From Niveispirillum sp. (GTDB taxonomy: Bacteria > Pseudomonadota > Alphaproteobacteria > Azospirillales > Azospirillaceae), in assembly GCA_016463045.1 (NCBI GenBank), contig JAEMSB010000092.1, positions 1 to 10,846 on the forward strand: a stretch of DNA of 10,846 nt, in the 5' to 3' direction. Numbering within the stretch: the stretch's first letter is position 1; each line of letters starts with the position of its first letter. A model generated the notes under the pieces. It searched no databases and was not told the origin of the DNA. It worked only from the letters and a program-made list of their open reading frames with translations. Below are positions 1 to 7,126 of this stretch, one piece after another. The position numbers and the translations under genes were made by a program.

Positions 1-851
1 TCGGTGGTCTTGGGGGCCGGTGGCAGGCTTTGCGGCAGGGGCGACGTTGGCTGAAGGGCAGGGGCCTTGCAGGCAAGCAGACGCTCCCGAAGCTGGGCTT
101 CCAGGCGCTGGATCTCCGCATCCAGATTTTCGGCAGCGGTCGGGGCCGGTTGTGGCATGATCTGATCGGTGCCCGGCATCGGGGGCGGCGCGTTCGGAGT
201 GCTTTGCGGGTATGGCGGAAAACTGCACCCCCGCATCAGCAGGGCGATCAACAGCAACAGCAGTAAAAAGGCGGCGCCGGCTGCAACCGGTTTCCACCAG
301 GAGCGGGCTTCCATCGATGGCTGGATCATTGTGGCGGACGGTGCCGGTACGGCCGCGATACCGCCGATGGGGGGTGGTGGCAGGGGGATGGCCATCTTGA
401 CCATCGTGGCACGCTGCCTCGTCTTCGCCGTCAGTTGCCGGTGCCAGTTGATCCGGACGGGTAGCCCGCCGACAGCATAGAGGTCGCTAAGATCGGGCTC
501 TGCCGCGATCTGCCTCAGTTGTGCAGCAAGCTGGGTTTCCCCTTGCTCTTCCAGTCTGGCCGCAAGGCCTTTGAACGCGTTCATCCGCTCGTTGAGCAGG
601 CTGGTGAAACGTCCGCGATCCCCTTCCCGCAACTGGTCGGCGGGTATCGCCAGCGTCGCCAGATCGGAATGCCATTGCAGGTAACTGCCATCAATGACGG
701 GAATTGCCAGATAACCTGCGACGACCGGGGGCAGATGGATCGCTAAACTAGACGATAACATCTCATATAACGCATTCAGCGACTGACCGGTCGCCATGGC
801 CGTTTCATTGGTAAGGAGCGGTTGTGCGCAAAGCCGCACCCTAATTCGCAT
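1..851 (-). CDS. SrfA-family-like single-pass membrane protein (partial, C-terminus beyond window)
   Basis: The minus strand is open from 851 to the left window edge with no stop, about 283 codons, so the gene is incomplete. From ATG 851 the order is: an N-terminal region with short motifs LAIP and LQWHSDL; a helical stretch ending in a DLYAVGGLPVRINW segment; a Pro-rich linker; a hydrophobic leucine-rich membrane helix at about residues 188-206, preceded by WWKP and followed by RGC; then a short coiled-coil-like stretch (EIQRLEAQLRERL) and another Pro-rich tail. This architecture, with an AIP...W motif, a 'vGGxPVxxxW' motif, a Pro-rich linker and a W-flanked membrane helix ending in RGC, is what I recall for enterobacterial SrfA, the first gene of srfABC. 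The family call is from memory and therefore moderate. ATG 797 is an alternative start; neither start has a strong ribosome-binding site. srfB and srfC would be expected to the left. It is transcribed away from the catabolic cluster and is probably unrelated to it. Confidence 0.6.
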   Translation of the reverse strand, partial: MRIRVRLCAQPLLTNETAMATGQSLNALYEMLSSSLAIHLPPVVAGYLAIPVIDGSYLQWHSDLATLAIPADQLREGDRGRFTSLLNERMNAFKGLAARLEEQGETQLAAQLRQIAAEPDLSDLYAVGGLPVRINWHRQLTAKTRQRATMVKMAIPLPPPPIGGIAAVPAPSATMIQPSMEARSWWKPVAAGAAFLLLLLLIALLMRGCSFPPYPQSTPNAPPPMPGTDQIMPQPAPTAAENLDAEIQRLEAQLRERLLACKAPALQPTSPLPQSLPPAPKTT

Positions 852-1420
852 CGTCTCAGCCCATTGAGTTACCGCTTCTGTCAATTTGCCATTGATATAT
901 TGTGGGTATGGGTAATGTCCATTGATTAATGTGATTTATGTTTCCTTGAATTCTTTTGTATGTTTAATGTATTTATTTTCAATATTTTAATAAATACACA
1001 AATATTTTCAAGTTACTAAATAATTCATGTTTTATTTCTATGTGATAAATTGTACTTTGTAAAAATTGTAGAGCATTTTTATTTTTTGCACCCTTTTGTT
1101 GTGGTTGATGGCGGGATTCTGTTGAAGTCATGGCAGGCAGCGTCGGTGAATCGTTTCTGGGTGTTTGGAAGGTTATGTTTGACTGTCTGATCGGAGCGTC
1201 CGCTTCCCTGATCCATTTGCCGATCTGGACCCGCGCATCCTTGAGCTTGTTTCCGATTTGATGGTGGATCAGAAACGCATTGCGGGCACCGGCGCAGAAT
1301 GCCCTCGCTGCCTGACGTCCGTACAATAAATATTCCACGTTGGCAAATTTGAAATTCTATATCTTTCATTTAGAAAAATAATCGACTGTGAGGTCGGTGG
1401 ATAATGCGGAGGAATGGATC
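852..1420. other. AT-rich intergenic region between divergent genes
   Basis: No convincing gene is present. By hand count, 961-1080 contains 20 G/C in 120 bases (about 17%), in sharp contrast to the GC-rich genes on both sides. The right half (about 1100-1325) is closer to average composition. Overlapping minus-strand reading frames there do not resemble any protein I know and lack supporting ribosome-binding sites. The gap must contain the promoters of the divergent SrfA-like gene and of the ligase. A possible regulator site lies at 1328-1348 and a weaker partial match at 1000-1023. Confidence 0.7.
1328..1348 (+). promoter_or_regulatory. Candidate operator, copy 1 (upstream of acyl-CoA ligase)
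   Basis: The site reads AAATAT, T, CCACGTTGG, C, AAAT. It resembles sites at 4407-4427 and 9733-9754: all share AAATAT, then one variable base, then CCA, then a TGG-like element, then AAAT. The CCA-N3-TGG core is a short inverted repeat, as expected for a dimeric regulator. It ends 72 bases before the proposed GTG start. AT-rich DNA gives chance matches easily, so this is only a candidate. Confidence 0.35.
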
Positions 1421-1423
1421 GTG
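1408..1423 (+). promoter_or_regulatory. Ribosome-binding site and GTG start of the undisrupted ligase gene
   Basis: GGAGG at 1408-1412 lies 8 bases before GTG 1421-1423, an ideal spacing. Reading from this GTG gives V-G-S-A-D-D-K-A-L, then leaves the ligase frame because of the 17-bp duplication and stops at TGA 1544-1546. With one repeat copy removed, the same GTG reads straight into the ligase (K-A-L-D-R-A-P-V-A). This is the best evidence for the original start. An ATG at 1415 is too close to GGAGG and hits a stop after eight codons. Confidence 0.65.
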
Positions 1424-1428
1424 GGCAG

Positions 1429-1462
1429 TGCAGACGATAAGGCTTTGCAGACGATAAGGCTT
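1429..1462 (+). repeat. Perfect 17-bp tandem duplication at the 5' end of the ligase gene
   Basis: The unit tgcagacgataaggctt occurs at 1429-1445 and again, identically, at 1446-1462. Seventeen is not a multiple of three, so the number of copies decides whether the start at 1421 is in frame with the ligase. With two copies it is out of frame. Confidence 0.95.
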
Positions 1463-3060
1463 TGGATCGGGCACCGGTCGCTGATGACGATTTGTGTTTG
1501 GGACGATCTGCCGGCCCCCGGGGAGAGGAGCGTCGCCAAACATTGAGCGACATGCTGTCCCGGACAGCCCGGCGGGCGCGCGGGAAGCTGGCCATCAGGT
1601 TCGGGGAACAGGAATGGTCCTATATACAATTGGATGCTCTGGTCAGTGAACTGGCGGCGGGGCTGCTGTCAATCGGTGTGGCGCCGGGGGATCGGGTGGC
1701 GCTGATGTCGCGCAACAGCAACTGGTTCGTGGCTTTGCGCTTTGCTGTTGCCCGAGCGGGCGCCGTGCTGGTGCCGATCAATTTCATGCTGACGGTAGAT
1801 GATGTCGCCTACATCCTGCTGCACAGCGGCAGCTCGGCATTATTTGTCGATGCTTCCTGTGCCGCAACCGCCTTGTCCGCAGCGGATCGGGTTGGGATTT
1901 CCCATCGCTATGCGATGCCAGGGAACAACACGTCATTTTCGGTGGAGGGTGCGCTGGCTATAGCCTCGCTGCTGCGCGGTACCCTGCCGTCGCCGGTTCC
2001 CGTGGATGGTCGTTCCATTGCCCAGATCATCTATACCAGCGGAACGGAATCCAGGCCCAAAGGCGCAATGCTGAGCCATGAGGCCGTGATGTGGCAGTAT
2101 CGGAGCTGCATCGCCGATTGTGGCTGGTCGCCTCATGCCCGCGTCCTGAATGTCCTGCCGCTTTTCCATTGTGCGCAGCTTGACGCTTTCCTGGGGCCGT
2201 CGCTGCACATGGGCGCGACCAACGTCATTGCCGCGTCTCCTGCGCCGTATGTGGTGCTGCCGTTGATCGAACAGCATGCCATTACGTCCTTCTTCGCGCC
2301 GCCAACCGTATGGATATCCCTGCTGCGTTCACCCTTGTTTGAGCCGGCGCGGCTATCCAGTCTTACCCATGGCTATTACGGTGCCTCGATCATGCCCGTC
2401 GAGGTGCTTCGGGAATTGCGGCAACGGTTGCCAGGCCTGCGCCTGTGGAACTGTTATGGTCAGACGGAGATTGCGCCGGTGGCTGCGGTTCTCCAGCCGG
2501 AGGATCAGGAGCGCAAGGCAGGCGCTGCCGGCCGCCCGACGCTGCATGTTGAGACGCGGATCGTCGATGAAGACATGAGTGATGTGGCGGTGGGGCAAGT
2601 AGGGGAGATCGTCCACCGGTCGCCGCAACTGATGACCGCCTATTGGCGTGACCCGCAGCGCACCGAAGAGGCGTTCGCCGGTGGCTGGTTCCATAGCGGC
2701 GATCTGGGGATCATGGACGATGAAGGCTATATCACAGTCGTTGACCGCAAGAAGGATATGATCAAGACTGGCGGCGAGAATGTCGCCTCGCGTGAAGTCG
2801 AGGAGGCTATCTACCTTCATCCTGCCGTGTCGGAGGTGGCCGTGGTTGGCACCGCGCATCCGCGCTGGATCGAGGCGGTAACGGCCTTCATCGTGCCCAA
2901 GGAGGGTGCGCATCTGACCGAAGCTGATCTGCTGGCCCATTGTGCGGCGCATCTGGCGGGCTTCAAGACGCCCAAGCGTGTGATCTTTGTCGATAACCTG
3001 CCGCGCAATGCCAGCGGCAAGATCCTGAAACGGGATTTGCGGCAACTGGCCGGCGACTGA
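1462..3060 (+). CDS. AMP-forming acyl-CoA/aryl-CoA ligase, 5' end disrupted by duplication
   Basis: This is an ANL-superfamily enzyme that adenylates a carboxylic acid and joins it to coenzyme A; a fatty or aromatic (for example hydroxycinnamic) acid is possible. All core motifs are present, numbered from TTG 1462: YTSGTESRPKG at 191-201 (ATP loop, with E where T is usual), YGQTE at 332-336, HSGD at 411-414, DRKKDMIKTGGEN at 428-440, and the catalytic C-terminal lysine K520 in NASGK. The 532-residue length is normal. The start is the problem. The good ribosome-binding site and GTG at 1421 are thrown out of frame by the 17-bp duplication; the in-frame TTG 1462 and ATG 1552 lack well-placed Shine-Dalgarno sequences, and the frame is closed by a TAA at 1438. 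The conserved-looking TLSDML segment (residues 27-32) argues against ATG 1552. The restored gene would encode 540 residues. It lies 26 bases before the MFS gene. Confidence 0.88.
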   Translation: MDRAPVADDDLCLGRSAGPRGEERRQTLSDMLSRTARRARGKLAIRFGEQEWSYIQLDALVSELAAGLLSIGVAPGDRVALMSRNSNWFVALRFAVARAGAVLVPINFMLTVDDVAYILLHSGSSALFVDASCAATALSAADRVGISHRYAMPGNNTSFSVEGALAIASLLRGTLPSPVPVDGRSIAQIIYTSGTESRPKGAMLSHEAVMWQYRSCIADCGWSPHARVLNVLPLFHCAQLDAFLGPSLHMGATNVIAASPAPYVVLPLIEQHAITSFFAPPTVWISLLRSPLFEPARLSSLTHGYYGASIMPVEVLRELRQRLPGLRLWNCYGQTEIAPVAAVLQPEDQERKAGAAGRPTLHVETRIVDEDMSDVAVGQVGEIVHRSPQLMTAYWRDPQRTEEAFAGGWFHSGDLGIMDDEGYITVVDRKKDMIKTGGENVASREVEEAIYLHPAVSEVAVVGTAHPRWIEAVTAFIVPKEGAHLTEADLLAHCAAHLAGFKTPKRVIFVDNLPRNASGKILKRDLRQLAGD

Positions 3061-3086
3061 TCCTTAACCGCTTTTTCGGAGGTAGC

Positions 3087-4387
3087 ATGAACGCGGGCCC
3101 GCTTGGCGCCGCGACCGGGACGCTGCGCGCCTGGTCCATGGTGGCTATCCTGTCGACCCTTTACATCGTCTCCTTTGTCGACCGTTTCGTGCGGGGCCTG
3201 CTGGTCGGGCCGCTGAAGGCCGACCTGGGCGTCTCAGATGTGCAGATCGGCTTTCTGTTCGGGACGGCCTTCGCCGTTTTCTATGGTTTGGTCGGCATTC
3301 CCGTCGCCCGGCTGGCGGACAAGGGCGATCGTCGCCGGCTGATCCTGGGCGGGGTGGTGCTCTGGTCCTGCTGCACCATCCTGTCGGGTTTCAGTTCCAC
3401 CTTCCTGACGCTGGTGCTGCTGCGCATCGGGCTGGCGGTGGGCGAGGCCGTACTGACACCCGCCACATATTCCCTGATCGGTGATGCCTTGCCCAAGGAA
3501 AAGCAAGGGCTGGCGGCCAGCATCTACAATGCTTGCGGCATGTTCGGCGCGTCGGGCGCCTATATCGTGGCGGCCCTGGCCATCGGCTGGATCTATGCGG
3601 TGGAGCCATCTGGCGAACTGGGGGGAATGAAGCTGTGGCAAGTGATCTTTGTCATGGTCGGCGTGCCTGGTCTGGCGCTTGCCGGCCTATTCGCCCTGGT
3701 GGCGCGCGAGCCTGCGCGAAAGATCAGATCGAAGGGGGACAAGGCCCCGAGCCTGCGCGATGTGATGCGCCACGCCACCGGCAATGCCCGGCTTTACTTC
3801 GCGCTGTTCCTGGGGGCGGGCTGCCTGCAGATCATGACCAATGCCTATCTGGCCTGGGGGCCGACCTTCCTGTCGCGCACTTTCGGCATGCCGGTGGCTG
3901 AAGCGGGACGCACCTACGGCCTGTTCAATATGCTGGCCCTGGTGGGGGGCACCATCCTGGTTCCGATGCTGACGCGGCGGCTGAAGCGGCCCGACGCCTT
4001 GCCCCTGGTTTCCGCCGCCTGCGGGCTTGCCGGTGGCGCGTTCTGTCTGGCAGCCCCGTTGCAGACGACATCGACGGGGTTTCTGGCTCTGGTCTGGGCG
4101 GATTGTTCCTGGCCGGCGGTGGTGGGAACAATGTGCTGGCCGCCATCGATTCCATCGTCCCGCGTCCGATGCAGGCCACAATGACCGCCCTGCTGCTGAT
4201 CTGCATGAGCACGCTGGCGCTGGGCGTGAGGCCACTGGCTGCCGCCTTCTTCGCGTGGCTGGCGCAAGGGGCGGGCAATCCGCTGGCCGTTGGTCTGATT
4301 GTGGTCTGCTTGGTGGCAGCTAGCGTTGGTGTCGGCCTGTTCTTGCTGTCCCGCAAGGCTGTCGTCACCTATGTCGGGCCAGTTTAA
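3087..4387 (+). pseudogene. MFS transporter (spinster-like), frameshifted near 4094
   Basis: This is an inner-membrane carrier of the major facilitator superfamily, probably for the phenolic substrate of the cluster. GGAGG at 3078-3082 precedes ATG 3087. The N-terminal half shows the family pattern: FVDRFVRGLLVGPLKADLG in the first helix region, and ARLADKGDRRRLILG in the loop between helices 2 and 3 (motif A). The first frame ends at 4184 with a 29-residue Trp/Cys/Pro/Arg-rich tail unlike a membrane helix. The missing C-terminal helices lie in another frame from about 4095 to the TAA at 4385-4387 (GGLFLAGGGGNNVLAAI..., ALLLICMSTLALG). Adding one C after 4094 joins the halves as ...FLALV-LGGLFLAGG and gives 433 residues, a normal MFS length. 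As written, the product would lose its last helices. This is either a true null mutation or a sequencing error. Confidence 0.85.
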
Positions 4388-4406
4388 TGGATAAAATACC
4401 TTTCTA

Positions 4407-4427
4407 AAATATGCCATATGAATAAAT
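4407..4427 (+). promoter_or_regulatory. Candidate operator, copy 2 (upstream of the ring-cleavage operon)
   Basis: The site reads AAATAT, G, CCATATG, AA, TAAAT, and lies in the AT-rich 78-base gap between the MFS gene and the LigK-like aldolase, 38 bases before the aldolase start. It matches the copy at 9733-9754 at 18 of 22 aligned positions with one gap. Both are also preceded by TTTCT (4401-4405 and 9728-9732). The gap implies a second promoter here. The role as an operator is inferred. Confidence 0.4.
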
Positions 4428-4465
4428 TAATCTGACGAAAATCAAAACAACCCGGGGAGGATCGA

Positions 4466-5071
4466 ATGCCGGCATGGCCCTATGCCGCCACGATCTCTAG
4501 CGCCAGTCTGCATGAAGTGGCTGGCCGGCGTGGCGCGTTGCCATCATCTATCAAGCCCATCGACTGGCGCATGAGTGTGCAGGGACCGGCCCTGCCGGTC
4601 CGCTGCCCGCCCGGTGACAATCTGTGGATCCACAAGGCCCTGGCGTCCCTGACGCCCGGTGACGTTCTGGTGGTGGAATGCGGGCCGGGTGTGGAATTCG
4701 GCTATTGGGGGGAGATCATGGCGACCTCCGCCATCGCACTGGGTGCCGCCGGACTGATCATCACCGGCGGGGTGCGCGACAGCCAGCAACTGATCGACCT
4801 GGGCTTGCCGACCTTCGCGGGCGCCATCTGCATCCAGGGCACGGCCAAGGACCCCAAGGGCGATGGTGCCGTGGGAGAGCCGGTGCGCATCGGTGCGGTG
4901 ACCATTCGTCGGGGCGATCTGGTCGTGGGTGACGCCGACGGCGTCATGATCCTGCCTGCCGCCGACGCTCTGGCATTAGTCCAGGCGGCGCGCGACCGCG
5001 ACGCCAAGGAAGCCGGCATTCTGGAGCGTGTGCGGGCCGGTGCCCTGACGCTCGAAATCTACAATCTCTGA
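4466..5071 (+). CDS. ligK: LigK/HMG-CHA-type class II pyruvate aldolase (RraA fold), copy 1
   Basis: This is a likely 4-carboxy-4-hydroxy-2-oxoadipate (or 4-hydroxy-4-methyl-2-oxoglutarate) aldolase, the last step of 4,5-cleavage of protocatechuate or gallate, giving pyruvate and oxaloacetate in the cytoplasm. At 201 residues it is slightly short for the family. Features of the aldolase branch, as opposed to generic RraA, are: GALPSSIKPI at 23-32; PPGDN at 48-52 followed by IHKA; GDVLVVE at 65-71; WGE at 81-83; GGVRD at 101-105, with R104 and D105 as the expected substrate- and metal-binding pair; and GDADGV at 155-160. GGGGAGG at 4454-4460 sits 5 bases before the ATG. It is the first gene of the packed operon, 18 bases before the LigJ-like gene. 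The gene symbol denotes the family; the exact substrate is inferred from neighbours. Confidence 0.8.
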   Translation: MPAWPYAATISSASLHEVAGRRGALPSSIKPIDWRMSVQGPALPVRCPPGDNLWIHKALASLTPGDVLVVECGPGVEFGYWGEIMATSAIALGAAGLIITGGVRDSQQLIDLGLPTFAGAICIQGTAKDPKGDGAVGEPVRIGAVTIRRGDLVVGDADGVMILPAADALALVQAARDRDAKEAGILERVRAGALTLEIYNL

Positions 5072-5089
5072 AGAACGGGAGATAAAACC

Positions 5090-6112
5090 GTGATCATCGA
5101 CGTCCACTCCCATCTCTGGGCACCGCCCGAGTTCAATGCCGGCGGCATGATGCTGGTCGGCAGCGACGGCCACTATTCCGGGATGGAGCCGAAAATCTCC
5201 GACGACCGGTATCTCGACTATCTCCAGACCCTGTTCAAGGCGCTGGACATGGTGGGTACGGATTACCAGATGGTTTCGCCCCGGCCCTTCACCATGCTGC
5301 ATTCGCGAGGGTGCCGGCTCGTCGATATCTGGACCCGCTGGACCAACAACGCCATCGCCCAGAAGGTGCGTCTGGCCCCGACCCGGTTCGCCGGGATGGC
5401 CGGCCTGCCGCAGGTGCCGGGTGAACCGATCGAGCGTGTGTTCCCGGAGATGGAACGCTGCATCACGGAACTGGGCTTCAACTCCATCCTGATCAATCCC
5501 GATCCGGCAGAGGGCACGGGCTATGTGCCGCCCATGGGCGATCCCTACTGGTACCCGCTCTATGAGAAGATGTGCGAGCATGATGTGCCTGCCCTCATCC
5601 ATGCCTGTTCCTGCTGCAACGGGCGGGAGACCTACGCCAACCATTTCATCACCGAGCATTCCATCGCGCTGCTGTCGATGATCAAGGCCGGGGTGATGCA
5701 GCGCTTCCCAAAGCTGAAGATCATCGTGGCGCATGGCGGCGGTTCCGTGCCGTACCAGATCGGTCGCTGGCGGGCGGAGCGTGGGGCCTTCCCCGATCTG
5801 GGCAAGGACGGGGTGCAGGGCAAGCTGTCGGAAACGCTGGGCAGCTTCGACGACGCGCTCCGCGCCTTCCATTTCGACACCTGCCTGCATTCGCCTTTGT
5901 CGGTGGAATTGCTGCTGAAGGTGGTGGGAACGGATGCGGTCTGTTTCGGTACTGAACGCATTGGCAGTGGCAGCCAGATCAACCCTGATAGCGGTCGTTC
6001 CTATGACGATATGAAGCCGGATATCGAGGCCATGGGCTTCCTGACGGCGACCGACCGGCACAGGATTTTCGAGGGCAATGCCCGCCGCCTGTTCAACGGA
6101 CTTCCGGGGTGA
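5090..6112 (+). CDS. ligJ: LigJ-type 4-oxalomesaconate hydratase (amidohydrolase superfamily)
   Basis: This zinc-dependent TIM-barrel enzyme is expected to hydrate the oxalomesaconate-type ring-cleavage product to 4-carboxy-4-hydroxy-2-oxoadipate. Starting at GTG 5090 (GGGAG at 5077-5081, 8-base spacing) the protein has 340 residues. Metal and catalytic candidates are H6-S-H8 in DVHSH, H171 in ALIHACS, H215 in IIVAHGGG, and E289 in CFGTER. Ordinary amidohydrolases of this group have Asp at the last position (FGSD); Glu here is typical of the LigJ branch. The later segment DSGRSYDDMKP also fits LigJ. It lies between the aldolase and the dioxygenase, with only 3 bases to the dioxygenase start. 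A decarboxylase of the same superfamily (ACMSD, gamma-resorcylate) is the alternative, but the Glu ligand and neighbours make that less likely. Confidence 0.8.
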   Translation: MIIDVHSHLWAPPEFNAGGMMLVGSDGHYSGMEPKISDDRYLDYLQTLFKALDMVGTDYQMVSPRPFTMLHSRGCRLVDIWTRWTNNAIAQKVRLAPTRFAGMAGLPQVPGEPIERVFPEMERCITELGFNSILINPDPAEGTGYVPPMGDPYWYPLYEKMCEHDVPALIHACSCCNGRETYANHFITEHSIALLSMIKAGVMQRFPKLKIIVAHGGGSVPYQIGRWRAERGAFPDLGKDGVQGKLSETLGSFDDALRAFHFDTCLHSPLSVELLLKVVGTDAVCFGTERIGSGSQINPDSGRSYDDMKPDIEAMGFLTATDRHRIFEGNARRLFNGLPG

Positions 6113-6115
6113 GCC

Positions 6116-7111
6116 ATGGCTGAGATCGTGCTGGGGCTGGCCGCCTCTCACAGCCCGCTGCTGACCATCGACTGGAGCGAATGGCAGCACAAGGCACAGG
6201 CCGACCTTTCCAACCAACAGCTGAACCTGTCCGACGGGCGGTTCGTTTCCTATGCGGAATTACGGGCGGAACGCGGCGATGCCTATGCCGCTATCGCCAC
6301 GCCGCAGGAATTCGAACACGCTGCCGTGCGCTGTCAGGCGGGGCTGGACCGGTTGGCCGATGCACTTGCGGCGGCTACACCGGATGTTGTCATGGTGATC
6401 GGCGATGATCAGGGGGAATTGTTCCCCCTGTCCAACACGCCCGCCATCTCGATCTATTACGGAGCGGAGATCGCCACCAATGATGTCTGGGGGCGTGACG
6501 ACAAGCCGGCCTGGATGCACCAAATGGCCAAGGGCTATGCCATGGACCAGGTGCATCGCTTTCCCGGCGCGCCGGAACTGGCCCGCGACCTCATCGCCGG
6601 TCTGATCCGCCGCCATGTCGATATCGGGGCGGTATCGAAGGTGGATGATCCGGTGAAGGCCGGCTTTGGCCATGCCTTCGGCTTCGTGGCTGAACGTCTG
6701 TTTCTCGACCGCGCCATCCCCATGCTGCCCGTCCTGCTGAACACCTATTTTCCGCCCAATGTCATGATGGCGGCCCGCGCCTTCGATATCGGCCGCTTGC
6801 TGCGGGAGGCGATCAAGGACAGCCCGTCCGATGCGCGGGTGGCCGTGGTGGCATCGGGGGGGCTGTCGCATTTCGTGGTGGATGAGGCGTTGGACCGCTG
6901 TGTACTGGCGGGGTTGAAGCCTGGCGAAGAGGCGCTGCTGCGCTCCATCCCGCCCGAAGCGCTGAATTCCGGGTCATCGGAGATTTTGAACTGGGTGATG
7001 ACGGCGGGTGCCGCCGGGCATCTGCCGCTGTCCTGGACCGAATATGAACCGATCCGGCGCACGCCGGCGGGCACCGGCATCGGCGTCGGCTTTGCGGCCT
7101 GGGGCGCCTGA
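6116..7111 (+). CDS. Class III extradiol ring-cleavage dioxygenase (LigB fold; gallate / 3-O-methylgallate type)
   Basis: This non-heme iron enzyme inserts O2 into a catecholic or trihydroxylated aromatic acid next to the hydroxyl groups. It has 331 residues. The N-terminal MAEIVLGLAASHSPLL puts the first iron ligand at H12, as in LigB. H186 in GFGHAFGF is the expected catalytic base. PVLLNTYFPPN at 205-215 and SGGLSHFVVDE at 247-257 are family hallmarks, the latter supplying the expected Glu iron ligand (E257 likely). The second His ligand, found in LigB within a NDH motif, is replaced here by GDDQGE at 96-101. I associate this change, and the long N-terminal insertion, with 3-O-methylgallate dioxygenase-like proteins (DesZ). 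The start lies 3 bases after the hydratase stop, with a GGGGTGAG-like ribosome-binding site inside the hydratase end. The substrate is not determined; a gallate-like acid is favoured because LigJ and LigK types flank it. Confidence 0.8.
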   Translation: MAEIVLGLAASHSPLLTIDWSEWQHKAQADLSNQQLNLSDGRFVSYAELRAERGDAYAAIATPQEFEHAAVRCQAGLDRLADALAAATPDVVMVIGDDQGELFPLSNTPAISIYYGAEIATNDVWGRDDKPAWMHQMAKGYAMDQVHRFPGAPELARDLIAGLIRRHVDIGAVSKVDDPVKAGFGHAFGFVAERLFLDRAIPMLPVLLNTYFPPNVMMAARAFDIGRLLREAIKDSPSDARVAVVASGGLSHFVVDEALDRCVLAGLKPGEEALLRSIPPEALNSGSSEILNWVMTAGAAGHLPLSWTEYEPIRRTPAGTGIGVGFAAWGA

Positions 7112-7126
7112 AAAGGGAGGTTACGG

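Noticed and set aside
30..746. Several plus-strand frames in the first 750 bases
   Set aside because: The minus strand is open through the whole stretch and encodes a membrane helix and sensible motifs; the plus-strand frames have Arg/Gln-rich low-complexity composition.
979..1369. Overlapping minus-strand frames of 119 and 96 codons in the intergenic gap
   Set aside because: They overlap each other, have no clear ribosome-binding site, include the AT-rich island, and match no protein I recognise. I looked for an insertion-sequence remnant and saw no transposase motif or terminal repeats.
4103..4387. Separate small membrane protein gene after the MFS gene
   Set aside because: It has no ribosome-binding site of its own and reads as the missing C-terminus of the MFS carrier in a shifted frame.
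4976..6217. Minus-strand open frame of 413 codons opposite the LigJ-like gene
   Set aside because: Antisense shadow of a well-supported enzyme with intact active-site residues.
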